A stretch of 64,000 nt of DNA from Erwinia endophytica (GTDB taxonomy: Bacteria; Pseudomonadota; Gammaproteobacteria; Enterobacterales; Enterobacteriaceae). A program made the translations under genes and the position numbers. The DNA lies in assembly GCF_009295515.1 (NCBI RefSeq), contig NZ_RQVV01000057.1, positions 186,001 to 250,000 on the forward strand. Reading direction: 5' to 3'. Of the stretch, positions 1 to 9,112 are shown piece by piece (within the stretch, counting starts at the first letter, position 1; every line of letters starts with the position of its first letter). Under the pieces are notes generated by a model, which worked only from the letters and a program-made list of their open reading frames with translations, was not told the DNA's origin and did not search any database.

Positions 1-258
1 GCGGGGATAAACCGCCTCAGATCGGTCTCCAGGCTGGATATGCGACGTGTTCCCCGCGTCAGCGGGGATAAACCGATATTTATTCAGCCAATGCGGCCAC
101 GCTTTTGGTGTTCCCCGCGCCAGCGGGGATAAACCGGGTTTTCGGTTGTTGTGGTGCTCGATAATACCGTGTTCCCCGCGCCAGCGGGGATAAACCGCGT
201 TTTTAGCTAATTCATCACGTAAATCGACAGCGTTCCCCACACCAGGAACAGGCTGGCG
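1..258 (+). CRISPR. Type I-E CRISPR array, distal (trailer) end
   Basis: The 29-nt repeat begins GTGTTCCCCGC and ends GGGGATAAACCG, the family used by enterobacterial Cascade (type I-E). Visible are the last 14 nt of one repeat (1-14), three full repeats (47-75, 108-136, 169-197) and a decayed terminal repeat (230-258) whose first half is recognisable and second half is lost. The four spacers (15-46, 76-107, 137-168, 198-229) are each exactly 32 nt. The repeat at 47-75 has T instead of C at its 13th base. The degenerate repeat marks the leader-distal end, so leader, newest spacers and probably the cas genes lie to the left of the window. With E. coli polarity, transcription runs left to right and the crRNA handle is AUAAACCG. 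Spacer targets cannot be told from here. Confidence 0.97.
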
Positions 259-460
259 GATGCTCTCTGTTATTGCGGTAACCGGCGAAAGTTAAACCAG
301 AGACGGATTATGAGCCGTTTGATGTTTTGGGGTTTTGCGTACCTGATAGCGCGTAGTGAATCACCCTCACTCACCGGGAGGTATTTCCCACTGGAAATAG
401 CGTCAGGTTATGCTTTGCCTCTGCGCTGGGGCCTGGCGGCGAAATAATGTTGCTTTTTTG
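259..460. other. Spacer DNA between CRISPR array and acnB promoter
   Basis: About 200 bases follow the decayed last repeat before the acnB promoter. I see no open frame with a ribosome site, no further repeat copies, and no clear terminator or inverted repeat longer than 6 bp. Confidence 0.5.
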
Positions 461-468
461 TAAACGGA

Positions 469-497
469 TTAACATGGCGAGGAAATCCTGCTATGCT
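469..497 (+). promoter_or_regulatory. Candidate sigma70 promoter of acnB
   Basis: TTAACA (469-474, one mismatch to consensus -35) is separated by 17 bases from TATGCT (492-497). A TG at 489-490 makes it an extended -10. Transcription would start near 504, giving a leader of about 100 nt before acnB. Confidence 0.6.
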
Positions 498-602
498 GGC
501 CCACGCGGAACCGGGCGCTTTACCCTACAGCATGAGCACATCACGTCACACTGAACCAGAGGGCGCCTGGTAAGCCAATACAATGTGAGCGAGGAGAACG
601 TC

Positions 603-3200
603 GTGCTAGAAGAATACCGTAAGCACGTTGCCGAGCGTGCAGCCCAGGGGATCGTTCCTAAACCATTAGATGCTTCCCAAATGGCCGCGCTGGTTGAACT
701 GCTGAAAAACCCGCCAGCGGGTGAAGAAGAATTTCTTACCGATCTGTTAGTTAATCGAGTCCCGCCAGGTGTTGATGAAGCGGCCTATGTGAAAGCGGGC
801 TTCCTGGCGGCGGTGGCCAAAGGCGAAGCGACCTCTCCGCTGGTGACGCCAGAAAAAGCCGTAGAGCTATTGGGCACCATGCAGGGCGGCTACAATATTC
901 ACCCGCTGATTGAGGCGCTGGATGATGAAAAACTGGCGCCCATTGCAGTAAAAGCGTTGTCTCACACGCTGCTGATGTTTGACAGCTTCTACGATGTGGA
1001 AGAAAAAGCCAAAGCCGGTAACCCGCACGCGAAAAAAATCCTGCAGTCATGGGCCGATGCCGAATGGTTTCTTTCCCGCCCTGAACTGGCTGAAAAAATT
1101 ACTGTCACCGTTTTCAAAGTCACCGGCGAAACCAATACCGATGACTTGTCTCCCGCTCCTGATGCCTGGTCCCGTCCTGATATCCCATTGCATGCGCTGG
1201 CCATGTTGAAAAACGCCCGTGAAGGCATAGAACCAGACGAGCCTGGCAATATCGGTCCGATCAAACAGATCGAAGCCCTGAAGACAAAAGGTTTCCCGTT
1301 GGCCTATGTCGGCGATGTGGTTGGCACCGGATCGTCGCGTAAATCCGCGACTAACTCAGTACTGTGGTTTATGGGGCATGACATCCCGTATGTGCCGAAT
1401 AAAAAAAGCGGCGGTGTGGTGCTGGGCAACAATATCGCGCCGATTTTCTTCAATACCATGGAAGATGCAGGCGCGCTGCCGATTGAACTGGACGTACAAA
1501 AACTGAATATGGGTGATGTTATCGACATTTATCCATACCAAGGCGAAGTGAAGCACCACGAGAGCGGTGAAGTGCTGGCGACCTTTGCGCTGAAGACCGA
1601 CGTTCTGCTGGATGAAGTCCGTGCCGGCGGTCGTATTCCGTTGATTATTGGTCGCGGCCTGACGAGCAAAGCGCGTGAGTCTCTCGGTCTGCCGCACAGC
1701 AAGGTCTTCCGTCAGGCGAAAGACGTGGCGGCCAGCAGTCGTGGCTTCTCGCTGGCGCAGAAAATTGTTGGTCGCGCCTGTGGCACTGACGGTATTCGTC
1801 CTGGCGCCTATTGCGAACCCAAAATGGCCTCCGTCGGTTCTCAGGACACCACCGGGCCAATGACCCGTGATGAGCTGAAAGATCTGGCCTGTCTGGGCTT
1901 CTCCGCTGATCTGGTGATGCAGTCTTTCTGTCATACCGCCGCTTATCCTAAGCCGGTTGACGTCACGACTCACCACACGCTGCCGGATTTTATTATGAAC
2001 CGTGGCGGGGTGTCCCTGCGTCCGGGCGACGGCATCATCCACAGTTGGCTGAACCGTATGCTGTTGCCGGATACCGTGGGGACTGGCGGTGACTCGCATA
2101 CCCGCTTCCCGATTGGGCTGTCTTTCCCTGCGGGGTCCGGTCTGGTTGCTTTTGCTGCCGCGACCGGCGTGATGCCGCTGGATATGCCGGAATCAGTGCT
2201 GGTGCGTTTCAAAGGAAAAATGCAGCCGGGGATCACCCTGCGAGACCTGGTGCACGCCATCCCTTTGTATGCCATCAAGCAAGGGCTGTTGACGGTTGAG
2301 AAGAAAGGGAAGAAAAACATCTTCTCCGGCCGCATTCTGGAAATTGAAGGTCTGCCGGATCTGAAAGTCGAGCAGGCGTTTGAGCTTTCCGATGCTTCCG
2401 CTGAGCGTTCTGCCGCCGGTTGTACTATCAAACTGGATAAAGCGCCGATCATCGAGTACCTGAACTCCAATATTGTGCTGTTGAAATGGATGATTGCCGA
2501 AGGCTACGGTGACCGTCGCACCCTGGAACGTCGTATCCAGGGCATGGAAAAATGGCTGGCTGACCCGCAATTGCTGGAAGGCGATGCGGATGCGGAATAC
2601 GCTGCGGTTATCGAGATAGATCTGGCGGAGATCAACGAACCGATCCTGTGCGCGCCGAACGATCCGGACGATGCCCGCCTGCTGTCAGAAGTACAGGGTG
2701 AGCAGATCGATGAGGTCTTTATTGGCTCCTGCATGACTAATATTGGTCATTTCCGTGCGGCAGGTAAACTGCTGGACAGCCACAAAGGCCAGCTACCCAC
2801 CCGTCTGTGGGTGGCGCCGCCGACCAGGATGGATGCGGCGCAACTGACGGAAGAGGGCTATTACAGCGTCTTCGGTAAGAGTGGGGCGCGTATTGAGATC
2901 CCGGGCTGTTCGCTGTGTATGGGGAACCAGGCGCGGGTACAGGACGGGGCGACGGTGGTGTCCACTTCAACCCGTAACTTCCCGAACCGTCTTGGCACCG
3001 GAGCCAATGTTTATCTGGCGTCAGCTGAACTGGCGGCGGTGGCGGCGTTGCTGGGTAAATTGCCCACCCCGGATGAGTACCAGCAGTTTATGGCGCAGGT
3101 TGATAAGACCGCGGTGGACACCTATCGCTATCTCAACTTCGACCAGTTGAGTCAGTACACTGACAAAGCTGACGGCGTGATATTCCAGACCGCCGTATAA
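603..3200 (+). CDS. acnB: Aconitate hydratase B
   Basis: Bifunctional aconitase / 2-methylaconitate hydratase of the TCA and methylcitrate cycles; a cytosolic [4Fe-4S] enzyme. Read from GTG at 603 the protein is 865 residues, the E. coli length, and begins with the family's [14 protein letters not shown] good ribosome site (GAGGAG at 591-596) lies 6 bases upstream of this GTG; the in-frame GTG at 585 would add six residues and overlap that site, so 603 is preferred. The B-type layout is visible: N-terminal HEAT-like domain (about 1-160), swivel domain next, catalytic domains behind. Iron-sulfur cysteines appear as GSCMTN and GCSLCMGN near the C-terminus. It stands alone between the CRISPR array and an oppositely oriented operon and is followed by its own terminator. 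Confidence 0.98.
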   Translation: MLEEYRKHVAERAAQGIVPKPLDASQMAALVELLKNPPAGEEEFLTDLLVNRVPPGVDEAAYVKAGFLAAVAKGEATSPLVTPEKAVELLGTMQGGYNIHPLIEALDDEKLAPIAVKALSHTLLMFDSFYDVEEKAKAGNPHAKKILQSWADAEWFLSRPELAEKITVTVFKVTGETNTDDLSPAPDAWSRPDIPLHALAMLKNAREGIEPDEPGNIGPIKQIEALKTKGFPLAYVGDVVGTGSSRKSATNSVLWFMGHDIPYVPNKKSGGVVLGNNIAPIFFNTMEDAGALPIELDVQKLNMGDVIDIYPYQGEVKHHESGEVLATFALKTDVLLDEVRAGGRIPLIIGRGLTSKARESLGLPHSKVFRQAKDVAASSRGFSLAQKIVGRACGTDGIRPGAYCEPKMASVGSQDTTGPMTRDELKDLACLGFSADLVMQSFCHTAAYPKPVDVTTHHTLPDFIMNRGGVSLRPGDGIIHSWLNRMLLPDTVGTGGDSHTRFPIGLSFPAGSGLVAFAAATGVMPLDMPESVLVRFKGKMQPGITLRDLVHAIPLYAIKQGLLTVEKKGKKNIFSGRILEIEGLPDLKVEQAFELSDASAERSAAGCTIKLDKAPIIEYLNSNIVLLKWMIAEGYGDRRTLERRIQGMEKWLADPQLLEGDADAEYAAVIEIDLAEINEPILCAPNDPDDARLLSEVQGEQIDEVFIGSCMTNIGHFRAAGKLLDSHKGQLPTRLWVAPPTRMDAAQLTEEGYYSVFGKSGARIEIPGCSLCMGNQARVQDGATVVSTSTRNFPNRLGTGANVYLASAELAAVAALLGKLPTPDEYQQFMAQVDKTAVDTYRYLNFDQLSQYTDKADGVIFQTAV

Positions 3201-3208
3201 TGGCCAAC

Positions 3209-3240
3209 AAGGGAGATCAACCGGTCTCCCTTATTTATTT
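3209..3240 (+). terminator. Rho-independent terminator after acnB
   Basis: AAGGGAGA (3209-3216) pairs with TCTCCCTT (3225-3232) around an 8-base loop, followed by a T-rich run. It lies between acnB and the convergent operon, so it may work in both directions. Confidence 0.8.
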
Positions 3241-3252
3241 TATGCCCTCTCC

Positions 3253-4560
3253 CTACACCATCATTGCCTGTAGAAAGTGCAGACTGTCCTGTTGCTCCAG
3301 TTGGCTAAGGCGCTGATAGATAGCATCGGCGGTCGCTAACGTTGTACAGCAGTCAGTAAATTTCTGTCGGCGCTCTTCCTCGCTAAACGGTTCAGCCAGT
3401 GAGCCTTTAGCACTGAGGCGTTGCTGTCGCAGCACCGTGCCATCCCGCAGTGTCAGGGTCACAATATGGGGCAGATTCACCGCCAGCGCTTCCTCTTCTG
3501 GTTGCCAGCTCTCCATGGTGATGCGTGTCATCTGCGGGTGGTCAGCCAGCGCTTTTACCCGTTCCTGGGTAAAGTCCGCCACGCTGAGCGAACCTGCTTC
3601 CAGCATGCGCATGACGCAATAATTCATTGAGAATCTGGCCTGCATCTCATCTTTGGGCGCAGGGTAGGCCAGGTTACGAAAATTAGAGACGCCCACTTTA
3701 CAACTGACCGAGACAATATCCGCCGCGCTGAATTCCCTGGCGGCTTGCAAGTCTGCGATCGCATCCAGTATCCGGTGCGTGGAGCCGCAGCAGGGGTGTT
3801 TTTTCGGCATAACGCCCGTCGTTTCGATAATATGTTGCGGGGTACGCAGCCAGTCGGCGCTTTTTTCTGCCGAAAAACCGCTCCCGGCAAACAACTGATA
3901 AAAGCCCATTTCGCCTTCCAGGATATCCAGTCTGCCACTCATCCCGCAGGCGGCCAGTTCCGCGGCATCCACGGCATTGCGGGCCGCCATCCCGGCATGG
4001 AAAGGTTTAAGCGCGGTGCCGAACTGGCCTTTCACGCCGCTGGCGAGACTGACGGCAATGCTCAGCGTGCGGGCGATCCCGGCCTGGTCCAGTCCTTTGA
4101 GCCAGGCGACACCGGCAGCCGTGCCAATGCAGCCAACGGTGGAGGTGCCGTGCCAGCCCGCGGTGTAGTGCGTTGGGCTGACCACCGCCCCAACAAAAGC
4201 CTGCGCCTGCAGGCCGATCAGATACGCATTCACCAGGGCTTCGCCATTCGCCGATTCTGCCAGCGCCACGGCCAGCAGGGCCGGAACCAGCACCGCCGAG
4301 GCATGGGACATTCCCGGGCTAAAGTTATCATCGTAGTCAATCGCATGGGCGGCGGTGGCGTTCAGCAACGCCACCACGGCGGCTGGCTGGCTGGTATAGT
4401 GGGCCCAGGCCTGTTGTACGGCGCGGGTGGAAAAATCATCCCGTCCGGCATACAGACAGGCCAGCGTGTCGCTCATCGCTTCCCGCGCCAGGCGACGGGC
4501 TGTAGGGCTGAAGCGTGGCTCGCGGGCGCACCAGGCGGCAATGGTTTCAATCGCGGTCAT
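3253..4560 (-). CDS. MmgE/PrpD-family protein (dehydratase/isomerase-like)
   Basis: A 435-residue member of the MmgE/PrpD fold, which includes 2-methylcitrate dehydratase, cis-aconitate decarboxylase and iminodisuccinate epimerase. Family active-site segments are present: AIDYDD at 73-78 followed by His86, GWHGTS at 135-140, ALKPFH at 183-188 and HPCCGSTH at 255-262. It is shorter than PrpD (about 480) and is not next to prpBC genes, so a methylcitrate role is unlikely. Last gene of the operon: its ATG at 4560 overlaps the preceding stop codon (TGATG), implying translational coupling; a GTG three bases earlier is the alternative start. The reaction is unknown; isomerisation, epimerisation or decarboxylation of a small di- or tricarboxylate is my inference from the family. 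Confidence 0.88.
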   Translation of the reverse strand: MTAIETIAAWCAREPRFSPTARRLAREAMSDTLACLYAGRDDFSTRAVQQAWAHYTSQPAAVVALLNATAAHAIDYDDNFSPGMSHASAVLVPALLAVALAESANGEALVNAYLIGLQAQAFVGAVVSPTHYTAGWHGTSTVGCIGTAAGVAWLKGLDQAGIARTLSIAVSLASGVKGQFGTALKPFHAGMAARNAVDAAELAACGMSGRLDILEGEMGFYQLFAGSGFSAEKSADWLRTPQHIIETTGVMPKKHPCCGSTHRILDAIADLQAAREFSAADIVSVSCKVGVSNFRNLAYPAPKDEMQARFSMNYCVMRMLEAGSLSVADFTQERVKALADHPQMTRITMESWQPEEEALAVNLPHIVTLTLRDGTVLRQQRLSAKGSLAEPFSEEERRQKFTDCCTTLATADAIYQRLSQLEQQDSLHFLQAMMV

Positions 4561-5477
4561 CACTGTGGTTCCTCAAGACAGTTCAACAGGTGTTGCAGCA
4601 ACTTTCCGATTTGGAAGCGATTCACTTCCCTGGCGGGGAGATCGGTATTGACCCGGTGGACCACCGTCATCTGGAGCGCTGGTATCACCAGACAGATATG
4701 GCCGCCTGCCCCCCTGGCGGCATAACTGCCTGTCGGCAGCACCACTTCCGGCCACGCCACGCCATCGCGGCTTACCCACCACATATAGCCATAAGCTCCC
4801 CGGTCCCCGGCATGCGAGATCGGCAGCGTGCTGGTTTGCACCCAGGCCGCGGGGATCACCGATTGTCCATTCCAGTCTCCTTTTTGCAGAAAAAGCTGAC
4901 CAAAGCGGGCTAAATCACGCGTTGAGAGGCGGAAAGGGTAAGCGGGATGGTCGGAAAATTCGCCGGGCTCATACCAGCCATCTTCATCCGGGCGAAAATC
5001 TTCCATCCCAATCGGCTGGGCAATGCGCCGGCCGAAAGCCGGATGAATATCTTCTCCCGTCAACTGACGCCACGCGGTACCCAGCGCATTAAAATCCCAG
5101 TTGTTGTAACACCAGTTTTCGCCGGGAGCGTGGCTGTTGCGCGCGGGCTTAATGCGTTTCATCCAGGCGGTTTCATAATTGGCCGGATGATAAATGCCTG
5201 AACGCGCGGTCAGCAGCTCGTACAGTGTGGCGGTTTTTTCCACCGCTGACAGCGGTTGTCGATCATCAATCCCAAGGTCAGCCAGAGTGAGCGACAGGTC
5301 GATACGGCCTTCAGCCACTGCCTGACCTGTCATCGCGCTGAGAAAACTTTTACGCATTGAGTGGCACTGATAACGCTGCGTAAGATTGCCGTAGCAAAAG
5401 AGGGGCTTGCCATGTTGCAGCACCAGCATCGCCTCGGTATTGATGGTATTCAGGTAGGTGGTTAATCGAGTGAACAT
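4560..5477 (-). CDS. Serine hydrolase, class C beta-lactamase / esterase-like
   Basis: 305 residues with the serine beta-lactamase-like fold signature: SMRK at 40-43 (the S-x-x-K nucleophile motif) and YNN at 124-126 (Y-x-N). A GAGGH segment near the C-terminus sits where the third motif is expected. No signal peptide is visible, so a cytoplasmic esterase, amidase or aminopeptidase is more likely than a penicillin-degrading enzyme. The chosen ATG at 5477 has an AAGGA site 7-8 bases upstream and lies 10 bases after the ABC ATPase stop; an upstream in-frame ATG at 5555 would run back into that gene. Substrate unknown; the neighbours suggest it hydrolyses something imported by the adjacent ABC transporter. 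Confidence 0.85.
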   Translation of the reverse strand: MFTRLTTYLNTINTEAMLVLQHGKPLFCYGNLTQRYQCHSMRKSFLSAMTGQAVAEGRIDLSLTLADLGIDDRQPLSAVEKTATLYELLTARSGIYHPANYETAWMKRIKPARNSHAPGENWCYNNWDFNALGTAWRQLTGEDIHPAFGRRIAQPIGMEDFRPDEDGWYEPGEFSDHPAYPFRLSTRDLARFGQLFLQKGDWNGQSVIPAAWVQTSTLPISHAGDRGAYGYMWWVSRDGVAWPEVVLPTGSYAARGAGGHICLVIPALQMTVVHRVNTDLPAREVNRFQIGKLLQHLLNCLEEPQ

Positions 5478-5487
5478 ATTTTTTCCT

Positions 5488-6246
5488 TCAGGTTTCACTG
5501 GCCGCAAGGAATTGCCGGGTGTAGGCCTGATGCGCAAGACCATTGCGTACGGCATCCGCGCTAAGTTCTTCCAACAGTTTTCCCTGGTGCATGATGGCGA
5601 TACGCTGGCACAGATGGGTCACCACGGCCAGATCGTGCGTCACCATCAGGTAGGTGAGTTGACGTTGTTGGCGCATCCGGACGAGCAGGTTGAGGATCTC
5701 GGCCTGCACCGAGACATCCAGTGCCGAGGTGGGTTCGTCCAGCAGCAGGACGGAGGGTTCGCTGATCAGCGCCCGGGCGATAGCCACGCGCTGGCGCTGC
5801 CCGCCGGAGAGCTGGTGTGGATAGCGGTAACGGAACGCATTACTCAGTCCAACCGCCTGTAGCACCTCGGTGATGCGATCTTCATGGCAATCGAGCCGGT
5901 GCAACTTCAATGGTTCAAGCAGGGTGTTGTACACCATCTTACGCGGATGCAATGAGGCATAAGGATCCTGAAAGACCATCTGTACCTGGCGATAGAAGTG
6001 TTTGGCGCGGATCGGCGGCAGCTCCTGGTTAGCGAACAATATTGCGCCCTGATAATCGCTGTTCAGCCCAGCCAGCGCGCGCAAAATAGTGGACTTCCCA
6101 CAACCGGACTCGCCAATCAAGCCGTAGGAACCACCGTTTTCCAGTGTGAAGCTGACCTTATCCACGACCTGGCGGCGCTGGTTGCCCCGGCCAAAAGCGA
6201 TGGTCAGATCCACCGTTTCGATACTACGTTGTTGTGGGGGGATCAT
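5488..6246 (-). CDS. Peptide-type ABC transporter ATP-binding protein (DppF/OppF-like)
   Basis: 252-residue ATPase of the oligopeptide/nickel importer class. Walker A GESGCGKST, the signature LSGGQRQRVAIARAL and Walker [12 protein letters not shown] are intact. It lacks the C-terminal extension common in OppF. Its ATG overlaps the stop of the preceding ATPase gene (ATGA at 6243-6246), so the two nucleotide-binding subunits are translationally coupled, as usual for Dpp/Opp/Gsi systems. It should pair with the 6243-7109 ATPase on the cytoplasmic face of the importer. The substrate cannot be told from an ATPase. Confidence 0.93.
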   Translation of the reverse strand: MIPPQQRSIETVDLTIAFGRGNQRRQVVDKVSFTLENGGSYGLIGESGCGKSTILRALAGLNSDYQGAILFANQELPPIRAKHFYRQVQMVFQDPYASLHPRKMVYNTLLEPLKLHRLDCHEDRITEVLQAVGLSNAFRYRYPHQLSGGQRQRVAIARALISEPSVLLLDEPTSALDVSVQAEILNLLVRMRQQRQLTYLMVTHDLAVVTHLCQRIAIMHQGKLLEELSADAVRNGLAHQAYTRQFLAASET

Positions 6247-7109
6247 AAGGCGACTCCATGGCGATAAACCGGGCCATCCAGCCAGGCGGGATCACGTGTT
6301 GGCACCTGCAGCATTTCAACCGGGTGATGCAAACGTGGCTGGCTGGCGAGCAGGGCCTGAGTATAGGGGTGTTGTGCGAGGTGCAGACGATTGGCGGCAA
6401 TTTCCTCGACAATCCGTCCGGCATACATCACCAGTACCCGATCGCAAAAACGCGCAACCAGATTGAGATCATGGGTGATAAAGAGCAGTCCGGTATTTCG
6501 TCGCGACAACTGTTCATCAAGAATGCTCAGGATTTGCTGACGCACGGTGACATCCAACGCGGAAGTGGGCTCATCGGCGATGATCAGGTCTGGCTCGGGG
6601 ATCAGCATCATCGCAATCATCACCCGCTGTCCCATCCCGCCAGAGACTTCATGCGGGTAGAGACGGTAAACGTGCTCTGCATTACGAATATGTACCGACT
6701 CAAGCATCGCCAGCGCGCGTGCTTTGGCGACTCGTCTGGCGGTTTTGTTATGCAGGCGGAAGGCTTCACTGATTTGATCGCCAACACGCATGAGCGGGTT
6801 AAGCGAGAACTTGGGATCCTGCAAGATCATTGAGATGCGGTTGCCGCGGATGGCGCGCATCTGTCGCTCACTGGCATGTAACAGATCGATATCGCCAAAG
6901 CGCAGCATCCCGGCGCTGAGATGAGCGCATTTCGGTGTCAGTTTTAGTAATGCCCGGCAGGTTTGCGATTTGCCGGATCCGGATTCGCCGACAATCGCCA
7001 GCTTTTCGCGCCCCACAGTAAAAGAGACATTGCGGACGGCATGGTGGTTTTCATGCGGCCCGGTGAAAACGATATTCAGGTTCTGCACCTGCAGCAGGGT
7101 ATCACTCAT
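6243..7109 (-). CDS. Peptide-type ABC transporter ATP-binding protein (DppD/OppD-like)
   Basis: 288 residues from ATG 7109 ([11 protein letters not shown]). Walker A is GESGSGKSQ, the signature is [15 protein letters not shown] and Walker B is [12 protein letters not shown], the DppD/OppD pattern. The C-terminus carries the family's short oligopeptide-transporter tail around ALLASQPRL. The start overlaps the end of the permease gene by 8 bases; upstream in-frame codons would lie deep inside that gene. With the next gene it forms the heterodimeric ATPase of the importer. Confidence 0.93.
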   Translation of the reverse strand: MSDTLLQVQNLNIVFTGPHENHHAVRNVSFTVGREKLAIVGESGSGKSQTCRALLKLTPKCAHLSAGMLRFGDIDLLHASERQMRAIRGNRISMILQDPKFSLNPLMRVGDQISEAFRLHNKTARRVAKARALAMLESVHIRNAEHVYRLYPHEVSGGMGQRVMIAMMLIPEPDLIIADEPTSALDVTVRQQILSILDEQLSRRNTGLLFITHDLNLVARFCDRVLVMYAGRIVEEIAANRLHLAQHPYTQALLASQPRLHHPVEMLQVPTRDPAWLDGPVYRHGVAL

Positions 7110-8037
7110 GGCGGAGGTCCAGGATGTCACGCAGGCCATCGCCCAGCAGGTTAAAAGCCAGGCTGGTAAACAGGATCGCTAAACCCGGGATCGCGGCAAT
7201 CCAGCCGTTGCTCAGCATAAACTCACGACCCGAGGCCAGCATCGCGCCCCATTCCGGGCTGGGCGCCTGGGCGCCGAGTCCAAGAAAACCCAGTCCGGCA
7301 GCGGTCAGGATAATTGCCGCCATATTCAGCGTGACGCGAACGACCACCGAGGGCAGGCACATCGGGATAATGTGGTGCAGAATGATGTGCCATGCGCTGG
7401 CGCCCTGCAATCGCACGGCGGCAATGTAGTCCATTTTACGGACCGACAGTGTTTCGGCTCTTGCCAGGCGGGCAATCGCGGGCCAGGACGAGAGCGAAAT
7501 AGCGATAATGGCATTCTCAATACCGAGGCCTAACGCGGCAACAAACGCCAGCGCCAGGATCAGGCTGGGGAAGGCGAGGAAAATATCCACCAGGCGCATC
7601 AATACCGTATCCACCCAGCCGCCGAGATAGCCAGCGCTGGTGCCGATTAACAGACCCAGTGGAGTGATAATCACGGCGGTCAGACTGGCTATATACAGGG
7701 TGATGCGGGCGCCATACAACAGGCGACTGTAAATATCTCTGCCCAGTTCATCGGTCCCCAGCCAGAAATCGGCGCTGGGGGGCTGTAGGCGATGCGCCAG
7801 ATTTTGCGTATAGATATCGTGGTTGCTTAGCCAGGGGGCAAACAGCGCGGCGAAGACGATAACCGCCAGTACTGCCAAACCAAATAATGCGGAGTGATTG
7901 GCGCAAAAGCGCAACCACTGCAACCACAGTTGTTGCATCCGGGCCTGGAAAGGCGTTTTGGGGACTGGAGCGCTTAGCCAGTGGCGTAACGCTGACCAGC
8001 CTGTCGCGGATAATGATCGTTTTACCGTGTCAGTCAT
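7102..8037 (-). CDS. Peptide-type ABC transporter permease (DppC-like)
   Basis: 311-residue inner-membrane permease of the OppC/DppC class. It has an N-terminal cytoplasmic segment of about 45 residues, a first membrane helix near 50-70, then GTDELGRDIYSRLLYGARITL, typical of the second permease of these systems, followed by the multi-helix domain with the EAA-type loop (RAETLSVRKMDYIAAVRLQGA). Start and stop overlap the flanking genes by 4 and 8 bases. It pairs with the DppB-like permease to form the channel. Confidence 0.93.
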   Translation of the reverse strand: MTDTVKRSLSATGWSALRHWLSAPVPKTPFQARMQQLWLQWLRFCANHSALFGLAVLAVIVFAALFAPWLSNHDIYTQNLAHRLQPPSADFWLGTDELGRDIYSRLLYGARITLYIASLTAVIITPLGLLIGTSAGYLGGWVDTVLMRLVDIFLAFPSLILALAFVAALGLGIENAIIAISLSSWPAIARLARAETLSVRKMDYIAAVRLQGASAWHIILHHIIPMCLPSVVVRVTLNMAAIILTAAGLGFLGLGAQAPSPEWGAMLASGREFMLSNGWIAAIPGLAILFTSLAFNLLGDGLRDILDLRHE

Positions 8038-9101
8038 GCGTTCTCCAACTGTGTACGGGGATCGAAAAGGCGGTAGAGCAGATCGCAGATCAGATTAAGC
8101 GCCACAAAGATAGTCCCGGTCAGCAGGGTACAGCCCATGACCGCATTCATGTCGCCAGCGAGCAGGGCATTGGTCAGGTAACGACCAAAACCCGGCCAGG
8201 CAAAGACGGTTTCGGTCAGGACCGCGCCTTCCAGCAACCAGGCCCAGGAGAGGGCGACGACGGTGAGGGTCGGCACGGCAATATTGCGCAAGGCATGACC
8301 CCAGACGCAGCGCGCCCAGGAAAGGCCTTTGACCCGTGCGGTAATGATGTACTCCTGGGAGAGCTGCTCCAGCATAAAACTGCGCACCATCCGGCTGATC
8401 CAGGCGAGTGAACTGAGCCCCAGAATCGACGCGGGCAGGATCAGATGGCTGAAGACGTTTTTAAACATCGCCATATTGCCGCTCAGCGCGCTGTCGATAA
8501 GCCAGAAGCCGGTCACCGGGCGCAAGTCGAATTGATAGATAAAGTCAATGCGGCCGGGTCCACCAATCCAGCCCAGGGTGGCGTAAAACACCAACAGTCC
8601 CATCAACCCCAGCCAGAAATGCGGCGTGGAGTAACTGAGCAGACCCACAAAACGGATCAGATTGTCAAACCACGAGTTGCGGTACATCGCCGACAGCACG
8701 CCAGCGGGGATCCCTAACCCCACGCCCATGATCGCCGCGACAGTCGCCAGCTCCAGCGTGGCCGGAAAAACACGGGCAATATCATGGGCTACTGGCTGGC
8801 TGGTGGTCAGGGCGATGCCCAAATGCAGATGCGCCAATTGCCAGAGATAGTCGCTAAACTGTCGCCATAGCGGCTGATCCAGCCCTAACTGATGAAACAT
8901 CTGGTTGTAGGCTTCCTGACTGGCGTTGTCGCCGATCGCCGCCACTACCGGATCGATTGGCAACAGGCGGCCGATAAAAAAGGTCAGCGCCGCCAGTCCC
9001 AGCAGGGTGCAGAATAACGAGAAAATACCTTTAAGCACCCGTTTCAGGCCGCTGAGCCAGGGGGCTGGCCCGGCGGCTTCGGTTAAGGTTTGTTGCGACA
9101 T
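8034..9101 (-). CDS. Peptide-type ABC transporter permease (DppB-like)
   Basis: 355 residues from ATG 9101, which has a GGGGAC ribosome site; the in-frame codon at 9137 lacks this and overlaps the binding-protein gene. A first membrane helix near residues 25-50 is followed by the DppB/OppB pattern RLLPIDPV, a long periplasmic loop, and five more helices with the EAA-like loop around VRSFMLEQLSQEYIITARVKG. The central periplasmic loop (around WIGGPGRIDFIYQFDLRPV) suggests a variant of the NikB/DppB type. Start of the permease pair; overlaps the next gene by 4 bases. Confidence 0.92.
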   Translation of the reverse strand: MSQQTLTEAAGPAPWLSGLKRVLKGIFSLFCTLLGLAALTFFIGRLLPIDPVVAAIGDNASQEAYNQMFHQLGLDQPLWRQFSDYLWQLAHLHLGIALTTSQPVAHDIARVFPATLELATVAAIMGVGLGIPAGVLSAMYRNSWFDNLIRFVGLLSYSTPHFWLGLMGLLVFYATLGWIGGPGRIDFIYQFDLRPVTGFWLIDSALSGNMAMFKNVFSHLILPASILGLSSLAWISRMVRSFMLEQLSQEYIITARVKGLSWARCVWGHALRNIAVPTLTVVALSWAWLLEGAVLTETVFAWPGFGRYLTNALLAGDMNAVMGCTLLTGTIFVALNLICDLLYRLFDPRTQLENA

Positions 9102-9112
9102 AACCGTCCCCT

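Noticed and set aside
583-588. ATGTGA start-stop element just before acnB
   Set aside because: No ribosome site precedes it, and the GAGGAG that follows clearly serves the GTG at 603. Probably chance.
1356-2099. 247-codon minus-strand frame inside acnB
   Set aside because: Antisense to conserved aconitase domains, low-complexity translation, no start signal.
3745-4725. Long open frame (326 codons) on the plus strand opposite the MmgE/PrpD gene
   Set aside because: It lies antisense to a clear family match, is Gly/Arg/His-rich without domain pattern, and has no ribosome site. GC-rich codon use of the real gene explains it.
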